DNA from: an uncultured Rhodobiaceae bacterium
GTDB lineage: Archaea > Thermoplasmatota > Poseidoniia > Poseidoniales > Poseidoniaceae
Assembly (NCBI GenBank): GCA_937911445.1
Contig: CALDQY010000200.1
Span: 1 to 5,770 of the forward strand
Direction: 5' to 3'
DNA length: 5,770 nt
The position numbers were made by a program, and so were the translations under genes. Shown piece after piece: positions 1 to 5,770 of this stretch. The first letter of the stretch is position 1. Each line of letters opens with the position of its first letter. The notes beneath the pieces are model-generated. The model was not told the DNA's origin. It saw only the letters and a list, made by a program, of their open reading frames with translations, and made no database searches.

Positions 1-2013
1 ATTCATCCAGATCCATTGATAACGGATTATGGAGTTGTCTGGATCCGTTGAGTCCAATCCAGATAGTGTGACTCGTTCACCTGCATAGAGATCATCCGTG
101 AGCACGGAAATCCTTGCACTAGGAGGCGTATTCTCCACAACCATGGAAGCTGTTGAGAGGACGTATGATGTACCATCTGTAACATTCACCTCGACACTCC
201 ACTCTTGCCCCGGGCCAAGATATGAAGATGGGACAATTGTTGCACCATCCAGTGAGCCTTCTCTAAACCCATTTCTGAACCAGGTGATGGTTGAAACTTC
301 AGTGACGTCATCGTCGATATCAGAGATGGATGTTTGAAGGACAAGCTCGTCTTGAGAGGTTGCATTTTCAAGATCGACGGAAAGAAGTGGATCTGAGTTA
401 ATAATCAGTACTGAGAGTGTTTCGCTCTGGGAGCTTGTTGTTTCACCATCATTCGCTTGTACGACAGCAGTCCATGATTCGCCTTTGTTCGTAGCGGAAG
501 AAGGAAGCGTAACCTGATTGTTGTACTCCAGTTGTATCACTCCGTCAAGATACCAATTGATGCTCATGGTTGTTTGATCATCGTCGGCATCGCTCATCGT
601 TGCCGTCACGGTCACATTTTCATCAGCAGTGGCTTCATTCATGCTAATTATTGCAGAATCCAATGATGGCGCAGTGTTCTGTATCTCTAGGTTCGAAGAT
701 GCTGTCCACAACGACCACTCTGTTCCGTCGTTTACTCGAACTTCAACAGTCCATAGATCACCTTTTGTCGTCATTGCTGAATCGAGTGTTGATGTCGAAA
801 TTGTGGTCAGGATACCGTTTTTCGACCAACGATATTGCGTATCAACAATTGAATCCATATCTGCATCAGAAGATGTTAAGGAAGCCACAAGGGTGTCAAG
901 TGTTTTCGGATTCTCGGGTGAAACGGTGATTGAATCCACGGTCGGTGCGTTGTTCGAAGTATCACCTGTTACGGAAATCGTATTGGAACGAACCCAAGGA
1001 GAATATCCTTCACCATCATAAGCACGAACTTCAGCTTCCCAGACATCATCAGCCCGTGTTGCTAGCGACGGTACGATTGTGAGGTCATCAAGTCCATCTT
1101 GCAGGGCTCCGTTGAGATACCAACGATACTCAAAGGCAAGTGTATCACCATCGTTGTCTGTTTGACCTGAAATTGATGCGGTGAGATCATCATCCACAGT
1201 CGGGTTTGGTGGCGAAATTGTGGCAGAAGAAATCGAAGGAAGAGAATTCAACACTGTAATTGTGTTCGAATTCATGGTTGCTCCGAAATCCTCTCCATCG
1301 CTCGGTGTTACTGAGGCTTGCCAACTGTCTCCTTTCAGGAGGGATGCGCTTGAAATTGTCAGTAAACCGTCAAATTGTGATTGATGCGCCCCATTCAGTG
1401 ACCATTGGATGGTTGTGCCTGACTCTGTATCGCCACTATCTTGATCGGAAAATGTGTAGGTCAATGTGATGTCATCGCTTGATGTAGGACTCGACGGTGA
1501 AATTTGTACATTGGATGCGGTTGGCGGATTGTTTGACACCACAACTGTTTCCGTGATGCTCGCAGATGTCGTAGTCCAAGCGTCTCCACTTGTTCCACTT
1601 ACACCATTGGCTGTCATCCCTGCGATTCCAGCCGTGACTGTTCCACTTCCAGAAGCAGGGGCAGTCCAATCAAAACTCCATGCACGATTTGCTTTGTTCG
1701 TGTGCGTGACCGACTTGCCGCTGACTTTGACACCAGAATTACCACCTGTTGAAAGCGAACCTTTGGAGACCTCGACATTGAAACCACCGTGTGTACCTGA
1801 AACGCCTCCTGATACCGAAATCTGAATCGAATAGGTTTGACCTGGTGTGTAACTTGATGGAAAATTCTCAGAAATAGAGACCGATGAAGAGCTCCCTCCA
1901 TGGCAACCACAGCCTCCTGAAGAGAAGTGTTTGCCACCTGAATTCGCTTCGATAACAGGCGTGAGTACGACCATTGCAACAACAGCAGAGAGGAGAATGG
2001 CTTTCAGTTGCAT
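1..2013 (-). CDS. Secreted multi-domain surface protein, N-terminal 671 residues (runs off left edge)
   Basis: The frame is open from an ATG at 2013 to the window edge (671 codons, no stop), so the C-terminus is missing. Residues 1-23 form a signal peptide: Lys4, a hydrophobic core at about 5-18, and a likely cleavage after Ile-Glu-Ala23. A Gly/Ser-rich segment with Cys35-Gly-Cys37-His38 follows, then a beta-rich domain to about 155 (YTPGQTY at 55-61, GGFNVEVSKG at 76-85, WSFDWTAP at 112-119, SGDAW at 142-146). This resembles the reeler-like 'choice-of-anchor V' family from memory of its pattern. Five Ig-like repeats occupy about 162-627, and a PKD-like domain starts at about 628. The product is probably exported and held at the cell surface, perhaps by a C-terminal anchor outside the window. 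No Shine-Dalgarno is seen before the ATG, so a leaderless transcript is possible. The ligand is unknown. The reading frame and export are well supported; the family name less so. Confidence 0.88.
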   Translation of the reverse strand, partial: MQLKAILLSAVVAMVVLTPVIEANSGGKHFSSGGCGCHGGSSSSVSISENFPSSYTPGQTYSIQISVSGGVSGTHGGFNVEVSKGSLSTGGNSGVKVSGKSVTHTNKANRAWSFDWTAPASGSGTVTAGIAGMTANGVSGTSGDAWTTTSASITETVVVSNNPPTASNVQISPSSPTSSDDITLTYTFSDQDSGDTESGTTIQWSLNGAHQSQFDGLLTISSASLLKGDSWQASVTPSDGEDFGATMNSNTITVLNSLPSISSATISPPNPTVDDDLTASISGQTDNDGDTLAFEYRWYLNGALQDGLDDLTIVPSLATRADDVWEAEVRAYDGEGYSPWVRSNTISVTGDTSNNAPTVDSITVSPENPKTLDTLVASLTSSDADMDSIVDTQYRWSKNGILTTISTSTLDSAMTTKGDLWTVEVRVNDGTEWSLWTASSNLEIQNTAPSLDSAIISMNEATADENVTVTATMSDADDDQTTMSINWYLDGVIQLEYNNQVTLPSSATNKGESWTAVVQANDGETTSSQSETLSVLIINSDPLLSVDLENATSQDELVLQTSISDIDDDVTEVSTITWFRNGFREGSLDGATIVPSSYLGPGQEWSVEVNVTDGTSYVLSTASMVVENTPPSARISVLTDDLYAGERVTLSGLDSTDPDNSIIRYQWIWMN
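133..1530 (-). repeat. Array of five Ig/cadherin-like protein repeats
   Basis: Within the left-edge protein, residues about 162-255, 256-354, 355-445, 446-538 and 539-627 are diverged copies of one domain of 89-99 residues. Each opens with Asn-x-x-Pro (or a close variant), then an Asp-rich loop (SDQDSGD, TDNDGD, SDADMD, SDADDD, SDIDDD), a Trp with Asn/Asp-Gly three or four residues on, a G-[DEQ]-x-W or similar motif with a second Trp (DDVW in copy 2), and Val-x-x-x-Asp-Gly. The second Trp falls at 231, 325, 421, 514 and 605, so the spacing is 94, 96, 93 and 91. The Asp-rich loops could bind calcium, as in cadherin/PKD-like folds; this is inferred. Confidence 0.8.
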
Positions 2014-2032
2014 GAGCGAAAATTATGCTATG

Positions 2033-2060
2033 CTCGTTAAGAATGTTCGTTCCTAACGAG
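2033..2060 (-). promoter_or_regulatory. Inverted repeat between ligase stop and surface-protein start
   Basis: Read on the minus strand, CTCGTTAGGAA pairs with TTCTTAACGAG (11 pairs, one of them G-U) around a six-base CGAACA loop. It lies 19 bases before the ATG at 2013 and 10 bases after the ligase stop. A weak T run (ATAATTTT) follows it, so it could be a terminator, a 5' leader hairpin or an operator for a dimeric regulator. If the surface-protein mRNA is leaderless, a TATA element would fall inside this repeat (ATTCTTAA is the nearest match, and it is poor). The structure is visible; its role is inferred. Confidence 0.5.
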
Positions 2061-2072
2061 AGAATTTCTCTC
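2058..2072 (-). repeat. Short palindrome overlapping the ligase stop codon
   Basis: On the minus strand GAGAGAAATTCTCTC is a perfect palindrome around a single central A. It covers the first two bases of the ligase TGA stop (2073-2071). It shares three bases (CTC, 2058-2060) with the longer inverted repeat next to it, so in RNA the two hairpins cannot both form in full. It may belong to the 3' end of the ligase message or to an operator. Confidence 0.4.
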
Positions 2073-4191
2073 AATAATCAAACAGTGTTGGCTGCGTCGC
2101 AGAAGGTTTGTTTTCATGAGGCGTGGTCGTTTCAGACAATCGTTGCAACAGGGTTTTTTCATCCCAGACCTGGACATCCAATTTTTCAGCTTTGGCGAGT
2201 TTCGAACCAGCATTTTCGCCTGCAACAAGCACAGATAGATTTCCTGAAACGCTGCTAACGACCTTTCCGCCACCGGCCTTGATTCGTGCTTGAATGCTCT
2301 TTCTCGATTCAGATAGTGTGCCAGTTACGCAAAACGTCATGCCTTCCAGTGGACCACCAGCTTCGACCAGTTCTTCCTGCTGAATCGTTAGGAATACGAG
2401 AAGATCGGTGATGAATGCTTTTCGAAGGTGAATTCCATCCCGAAGTTGGAGTGCAACAATTTCGCCAACGCCCTCGATCGATGTTAATTCCAACATTCGA
2501 GAGTCATCTACGAGACTGTCATCAACCCATGCTAGAAGATGCTCTGGAGCTTTGAAGTGATTCGAAATTGCTGCCGCCAATTCTGGACCTATCCCTGGTA
2601 AACCAAGAGCACTGAGGAACTTTGAGAAGGTCATCGAGCGACTTTTGTTGATCTCGTTGAGAACCTTGTCTGCTGACTTTTGGCCCATCCTCTCCAGTGA
2701 GAGCAGCATACGCTCGTCAAGTCGGTACAAATCGGCGATGCTTGAGATGAGATTCTCATCGATGAGTTGCTCAACGAGTTTTTCTCCAATACCATCCATT
2801 TCAAGCGCTCGGCAATAGTAGAGTATGCTTCGACCCAGCCTTGCTGTACATTGGACATCTGTGCAACGAAGAAATGCCCCTTCAATCTCGACTGGCCCGT
2901 TGCAAGCAGGACAATCTTCAGGCGGCGAAATCCTCCGACGTTGTGGCAACTCACCTTGGAATGATTCTCCATCAGCATGCACTCGACCATCGATGTCGTG
3001 CTGCGTTGCAGGTCCAAGGCTCGCTTCGATCTTCGGGATTACATCGCCGCGGCGAACAATTCGAACCTTATCCCCGATTTGAATGCCCAATCGTTCAACT
3101 TCACCGAGATTGTGCAAGGTTGTGTTTTCTACTGTCACGCCACCAACACGTTGGGGCGCAATGCGTGCAACGGGAGTAATATTCCCAGTTCTACCGGTTT
3201 GCCAGTCAACATCAAGGAGGACCGATGTTGCTTCTTCTGGAGGGAACTTCCATGCAAGCGCCCAGCGAGGATGATGTGCCGTCATACCGAGCAAATCCCG
3301 CTTTTCGAGATCATCAACTTTGAAAACGAGTCCATCAATTTCAAAGCCATAGGCCTCTCGTTCTCTACTCCATGTTTCGGTCTCTTTGCACAGTGATTCA
3401 ATGGAAGCGCCTTCTGTATCCGAATCATGGACAACCCATGGGGCTGGTTTCACACCTGCAATACTGGTCAACCACTCGAGAAGGAGGCTGTCGAATGAAT
3501 CGCCTGGCGGTGCTTTCGAATCAGGGTGACGTGATGCTTCGCTCGGAAACTTTGCATCGTATGCCAGAAAGACCAAGTCGCTTGCATCAGCCTTTCCATC
3601 CGCTTTTTTCTGACGAAGTGCCCCTGCTGCAAGGTTTCTTGGATTTGGAGAAATGTTGCGATACTTTTCCTCAAAAACGGACTTTCGCATCACGACTTCG
3701 CCTCGGATGTGAACATCGACCTCCGTACCGAGTGTATGCGGCACATTCTCGACCTTGCGCGCATTCTTGGTGACGTCTTCACCTCGATCACCACTTCCTC
3801 TTGTTGCAGCTCGAACCAATCGACCTTTCCTATATTCGAGAGAAAGTGCGGAACCATCCAACTTTGGTTGCGAGATGAATCGTGTCGATTCAAGTGAAGA
3901 CTCTTTGACAAAGTGTGCAATATCCTCATCGTTGGTTCCTTTGTTCAGCGAACGCATTGGGAACATGTGATCGACTTTGACCGTACCAGGATCAATCTCA
4001 GCTCCAACGCGTTGCAGTTGCGGATGATCTGGTTCGAGTTGCTTAAGTTCGTCCCACAAGGCATCAAATTCAGCGTCTGAAATCTCGTTTCTCGCTTGGT
4101 TGTAGTACAAGTCCGAATGATAGGCGATTTGTTCCGCCAACCATGCGACGCGGCTCTGATTGAATGTGGAATCTTCACCATCCTGAGCCAT
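2071..4191 (-). CDS. ligA: NAD+-dependent DNA ligase (LigA), complete, 706 aa
   Basis: Seals nicks with 5'-phosphate and 3'-OH ends, using NAD+ to form ligase-AMP and release NMN, in replication and repair. The domains appear in family order. The NMN-binding Ia domain has Tyr29-Tyr30 and Asp39-Ala-Glu-Phe42-Asp43; Phe42 sits where E. coli has Tyr35. The nucleotidyltransferase domain has KLDG at 110-113 (Lys110 is the expected AMP-acceptor), IRGEVVM at 162-168, DGLVFKV at 286-292 and AWKFPPEE at 313-320. The OB fold has GRTGNITPVARI at 333-344 and TTLHN at 357-361. The zinc finger has Cys427, 430, 443 and 448. HhH motifs span about 460-590 and a BRCT domain about 613-685. Length is slightly above the usual 670 or so because of a flexible tail after about 688 ending in QPTLFDY. 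The ATG at 4191 has an SD-like GGCGGTGGT five bases upstream. The gene sits 24 bases after the PPC gene, so co-transcription is likely. All catalytic and zinc residues I can place are present. Confidence 0.97.
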   Translation of the reverse strand: MAQDGEDSTFNQSRVAWLAEQIAYHSDLYYNQARNEISDAEFDALWDELKQLEPDHPQLQRVGAEIDPGTVKVDHMFPMRSLNKGTNDEDIAHFVKESSLESTRFISQPKLDGSALSLEYRKGRLVRAATRGSGDRGEDVTKNARKVENVPHTLGTEVDVHIRGEVVMRKSVFEEKYRNISPNPRNLAAGALRQKKADGKADASDLVFLAYDAKFPSEASRHPDSKAPPGDSFDSLLLEWLTSIAGVKPAPWVVHDSDTEGASIESLCKETETWSREREAYGFEIDGLVFKVDDLEKRDLLGMTAHHPRWALAWKFPPEEATSVLLDVDWQTGRTGNITPVARIAPQRVGGVTVENTTLHNLGEVERLGIQIGDKVRIVRRGDVIPKIEASLGPATQHDIDGRVHADGESFQGELPQRRRISPPEDCPACNGPVEIEGAFLRCTDVQCTARLGRSILYYCRALEMDGIGEKLVEQLIDENLISSIADLYRLDERMLLSLERMGQKSADKVLNEINKSRSMTFSKFLSALGLPGIGPELAAAISNHFKAPEHLLAWVDDSLVDDSRMLELTSIEGVGEIVALQLRDGIHLRKAFITDLLVFLTIQQEELVEAGGPLEGMTFCVTGTLSESRKSIQARIKAGGGKVVSSVSGNLSVLVAGENAGSKLAKAEKLDVQVWDEKTLLQRLSETTTPHENKPSATQPTLFDY
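2074..2094 (-). other. Candidate PCNA-interacting peptide (PIP box) at ligase C-terminus
   Basis: The last seven residues of the ligase, Q700-P-T-L703-F-D-Y706, follow a polar, Pro/Ser/Thr-containing linker (about 688-699) after the BRCT domain. The pattern Gln-x-x-Leu-x-x-aromatic fits the PIP-box consensus except that the final, second aromatic is absent because the protein ends. Archaeal PIP boxes such as the RFC large-subunit tail (QATLFDF type) look much the same. The sequence is seen; binding to PCNA is inferred. Confidence 0.5.
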
Positions 4192-4196
4192 GTTTT

Positions 4197-4205
4197 ACCA
4201 CCGCC
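4197..4205 (-). promoter_or_regulatory. Shine-Dalgarno-like site of ligA
   Basis: The minus-strand GGCGGTGGT matches the archaeal/bacterial GGAGGTGAT consensus at seven of nine bases. It ends five bases before the ligase ATG at 4191, which supports that start. It lies within the 24-base gap after the PPC-gene stop, as expected for an internal gene of an operon. Confidence 0.6.
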
Positions 4206-4215
4206 TTGACCCCAT

Positions 4216-4656
4216 TTAAGGTTCATGATTTTGCAGTTTAAGTTCAACAAACTCTCCATCAACCATTGGGCAACGCGTCATAACAATGTTTGACATGATT
4301 CGCATGTGAATCTCTGCTACGACGAAAACAGTTGCTTCGAACATGTGTCCTGATTGTGTTACGAAATCATCGTCAGCGAATGTGGCATGGAGGTGTGTGA
4401 ACGCCGAGCCGTCTTGATGTCGTGCGAGATTACCTTGGAGGGTTACGAGTTCCGCAGGTTGCTCCAGCGTTCGCCGATGATATGTGAACGTGTCATCCAT
4501 GTAGCCAAATGTTGAGTTCATCGTGCGTCCGATTCCACTTGTAATCACTGCCCCGTTGATCCCTAGATCGTCTGCCAGTTGACGAAGAGAGGTATGAATC
4601 TCTTCACCAGGTTCGAGGACTACAACCACATCGTCTCCACTACGCGCCCATTCCAT
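4216..4656 (-). CDS. PPC/DUF296-domain protein (PD1-like), 146 aa
   Basis: The whole protein is one PPC domain, a small soluble fold known as a stand-alone, usually trimeric protein in bacteria and archaea and as part of AT-hook proteins in plants. Visible family marks are LEPGEEIHTSLRQLADDLGI at 14-33, the AVITSGIGR turn at 36-44, EL..LQGNLA at 69-78, His88-x-His90, and Gly103-His104. The three His are the expected metal-site ligands of the family. No AT-hook is present, so DNA binding should not be assumed; the cellular role of prokaryotic PPC proteins is unsettled. The ATG at 4656 is the only start, because an in-frame TGA lies five codons upstream (4671-4669) with no ATG, GTG or TTG between. 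No Shine-Dalgarno is visible. The gene starts 40 bases after the membrane-protein stop and ends 24 bases before ligA. The family is confident; the function is not. Confidence 0.9.
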   Translation of the reverse strand: MEWARSGDDVVVVLEPGEEIHTSLRQLADDLGINGAVITSGIGRTMNSTFGYMDDTFTYHRRTLEQPAELVTLQGNLARHQDGSAFTHLHATFADDDFVTQSGHMFEATVFVVAEIHMRIMSNIVMTRCPMVDGEFVELKLQNHEP

Positions 4657-4671
4657 GATGTAAACACATCA
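4656..4671 (-). repeat. Hairpin touching the PPC-gene start codon
   Basis: TGATGT-GTTT-ACATCA on the minus strand is a perfect six-pair inverted repeat with a four-base loop. Its last base is the A of the ATG at 4656. With no Shine-Dalgarno nearby, it could affect start access or be a small operator, but a repeat this short can occur by chance. Confidence 0.3.
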
Positions 4672-4696
4672 AGGAATCACTTAGCCATACCTCTCA

Positions 4697-5191
4697 TCAT
4701 TCCTCTTGGTCAGGATGAAGGATTTCGATGATTCTCTCTGCTGCAATATCGAGGTCACTCCGGTCACCACCGAGTGGCAGTGGGCCGAATGGCCCCCAGC
4801 CCTTTCGTAGCAACATGATTCGGTGCTTTGGTTGACGTTTAGGAAGAACAAGGCGGGACCACTCGTAACGTTGCCCGTCTGCGAAAAGGTGCGTCGAAGT
4901 AATCGCATACCGTTTTGGAACAAGAAGAGAGACGATGTGCAGTCCGAGCAAAACATCCCAGATGATGACATACGTGATTGGTGTGTCTGAAAACGATGCA
5001 AATCCCCATGGTAATGCCATCATAGCTGCCATTGAACCCAAATTGGCCCATTGACGAAACATCTCGTGATTGCGTTCGCTTTTCCATGCATATCCATTGT
5101 TGGGCAAATGCCCGAATTGCGGAATGTCGCGATGTTGCCGTGTAAGCCACCATGCATCCCAAGCGACAATAGCACCGAGGATGAGAACCAT
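4697..5191 (-). CDS. Small membrane protein with cytosolic PH-like tail, unknown function (164 aa)
   Basis: I do not recognise the family. Three hydrophobic segments are visible: residues 1-17 (VLILGAIVAWDAWW), about 48-66, and about 72-91 (ITYVIIWDVLLGLHIVSLLV). The loop between the first two is polar and aromatic. The C-terminal 70 residues are soluble: a start of the type YAITSTHLFADGQRYEWSRL (95-114), a basic strand (RIMLLRKGW), and a final helix (DLDIAAERIIEIL). That order, 'I-T-x-x-x-L-F-x-x-G then W', resembles bacterial PH-like domains found after two-helix membrane hairpins; this is an inference from pattern only. The ATG at 5191 gives a short first helix. The frame stays open for 14 more codons back to the upstream gene's TGA, but without ATG, GTG or TTG. 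The gene lies 42 bases after the surface-protein stop and in the same frame, so co-transcription is likely. Confidence 0.78.
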   Translation of the reverse strand: MVLILGAIVAWDAWWLTRQHRDIPQFGHLPNNGYAWKSERNHEMFRQWANLGSMAAMMALPWGFASFSDTPITYVIIWDVLLGLHIVSLLVPKRYAITSTHLFADGQRYEWSRLVLPKRQPKHRIMLLRKGWGPFGPLPLGGDRSDLDIAAERIIEILHPDQEE

Positions 5192-5227
5192 TGCAAGAGC
5201 AACCGGTTCTGCGCTTGGGAGTATGTC

Positions 5228-5235
5228 ATCACCTC
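5228..5235 (-). promoter_or_regulatory. Strong Shine-Dalgarno overlapping the upstream stop, oddly far from the start
   Basis: GAGGTGAT on the minus strand is an excellent match to the anti-Shine-Dalgarno complement and overlaps the TGA of the surface protein (5236-5234). The membrane-protein ATG at 5191 is 36 bases away, much too far for normal use. The only in-frame codon at suitable spacing that resembles a start is ATA at 5224-5222. An ATG at 5229 overlaps the motif but is in another frame, without a plausible product. Confidence 0.4.
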
Positions 5236-5770
5236 AGAGCATTCGTTCATCGATTTCGCCCAAGGACTTGGGACCGCCACCGCGTATTCGGATGAAGAAG
5301 ATGATGAGAACAAGAACGAGAATGGCGCCGATGAGAATCATTGGCGTCGTAGAGTCCTCAGACTCCCCTAAGGATGTTCCTTCCAGTTCGTCTGGGATTC
5401 CATCACCATCATCATCCTGATCCTCAAACAGCATTGTTGTTGCACCAGGTGGACATTGAATCCTGTCGGGCTGCCCATCCTCATCCGTGTCGATCCACGC
5501 GCAAGGATCCTTTGGCCAGGCGTCGTTCTCATCCAAACGACCATCGTTATCATCGTCGGGGTCGTAGATATCAGGCCCGCATTGTAATCCTGTTGATGAG
5601 TCAAACCACGTTGTCGAACTGCATGACGAACTCCAATCCCCATCCGTATCAAGTTGAGTAATTTCGATGTCCACCTCAGCAAATGTCGTCAATCCGAGGT
5701 TATCCATAGCCATGATTTGGACAACGAAGAGACCTGTATCCAATGATGTAATGTTGAATGAAGTCGATGG
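5234..5770 (-). CDS. Membrane-anchored surface protein with calcium-binding TSP3-like repeats, C-terminal 178 residues (5' end outside window)
   Basis: The frame is open to the right edge, so the true start lies beyond 5770. A TTG at 5743 could be taken as a start but falls inside a beta-domain. Visible residues 1-38 are the last strands of a PKD/cadherin-like domain (GLFVVQIMAMDNLGL, then AEVDIEIT). Residues 41-130 are Asp-rich thrombospondin type 3-like repeats with four Cys (50, 64, 90, 106), probably two disulfides. An acidic Ser/Thr linker leads to a membrane helix at about 143-160 (PMILIGAILVLVLIIFFIR), a basic stop-transfer and a cytosolic tail of about 18 residues ending ERML. The protein is therefore anchored by its C-terminus with the bulk outside the cell. 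Its ligand or role cannot be told. The domain order is typical of Marine Group II-type archaeal surface proteins. Confidence 0.92.
   Translation of the reverse strand, partial: PSTSFNITSLDTGLFVVQIMAMDNLGLTTFAEVDIEITQLDTDGDWSSSCSSTTWFDSSTGLQCGPDIYDPDDDNDGRLDENDAWPKDPCAWIDTDEDGQPDRIQCPPGATTMLFEDQDDDGDGIPDELEGTSLGESEDSTTPMILIGAILVLVLIIFFIRIRGGGPKSLGEIDERML
5381..5650 (-). repeat. Thrombospondin type 3-like calcium-binding repeats
   Basis: Four Asp-rich loops recur in the right-edge protein: DTDGDW, DPDDDNDGRLDENDAWP, DTDEDGQPDRI and DQDDDGDGIPDELE. Each follows the D-x-D-x-D-G-x-x-D calcium-loop pattern or a close variant. Cys residues placed between them suggest disulfide-bonded wraps. Calcium binding is known for this repeat family and is inferred here. 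Confidence 0.85.

Noticed and set aside
1..2013. Possible frameshifted or decayed gene, since many short frames appear on both strands here
   Set aside because: A single minus-strand frame stays open for all 671 codons with a signal peptide and regular domain repeats. The shorter frames, including plus-strand ones at 629-1021 and 1466-1825, are shadows of it.
2024..2033. Tandem tatgctatgc repeat before the surface-protein start
   Set aside because: Two copies of five bases are too short to separate from chance.
2977..3396. Plus-strand open frame of 139 codons opposite ligA
   Set aside because: It lies antisense to highly conserved ligase motifs and its translation shows no domain features; it is a shadow of ligA coding.
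3350..3580. Possible insertion in the ligase adenylation domain around residues 205-280
   Set aside because: The region varies in length in the LigA family, and the flanking motifs (YDAKF and the following FEIDGLVFKV) are in their usual order. It is at most a modest loop difference.
5020..5229. Alternative minus-strand reading from the ATG at 5229, next to the strong ribosome site
   Set aside because: The product has no recognisable domain, overlaps the membrane-protein gene out of frame, and the ATG overlaps the ribosome site itself.
5234..5743. TTG at 5743 as the start of the right-edge gene
   Set aside because: The frame continues upstream to the edge and the TTG lies inside a PKD/cadherin-like domain, without a signal peptide after it.
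4697..5770. Stop-codon readthrough joining the right-edge surface protein to the membrane protein, which share a frame with one TGA between them
   Set aside because: The surface protein already ends in a normal anchor and basic tail, and the second protein has its own ATG. No selenocysteine-type structure is evident. Sharing a frame is a one-in-three chance.

Overview
All five genes lie on the minus strand, head to tail, with gaps of 24 to 57 bases, so they are read from the right edge to the left. Both edge genes are partial. The gene order in the direction of transcription is: the C-terminal end of an anchored surface protein (5770 to 5234), a small membrane protein (5191 to 4697), a PPC/DUF296 protein (4656 to 4216), an NAD+-dependent DNA ligase (4191 to 2071), and the N-terminal 671 residues of a large secreted repeat protein (2013 to 1). 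There is no gene-free stretch of 300 bases or more. I see no RNA gene, CRISPR array, insertion sequence or origin.

The most likely source is a planktonic marine euryarchaeon of the Marine Group II (Poseidoniales) type. This is inferred from style rather than from a marker gene. Secreted proteins of PKD/Ig-like domains, followed by Cys-containing thrombospondin type 3 calcium repeats and a C-terminal membrane helix with a short basic tail, are typical there. The ligase also ends in what looks like an archaeal PCNA-interacting peptide. A bacterial host cannot be excluded, because LigA is the standard bacterial replicative ligase.

The two surface proteins are probably exported to the outer face of the cell. 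The left one starts with a signal peptide, a small domain with a Cys-Gly-Cys-His motif that resembles the reeler-like 'choice-of-anchor V' domain, five regular Ig-like repeats of about 90-99 residues, and the start of a PKD-like domain at the edge. The right one ends with a PKD/cadherin-like strand, calcium-binding Asp-rich repeats and a membrane anchor. The membrane protein and the PPC protein have no assignable pathway. The ligase is complete, with its nucleotidyltransferase motifs, zinc finger, HhH and BRCT domains intact.

The most interesting points are the QPTLFDY C-terminus of the ligase, which looks like a PIP box on a bacterial-type enzyme, the CGCH-bearing exported protein, and paired inverted repeats between the ligase stop and the surface-protein start.
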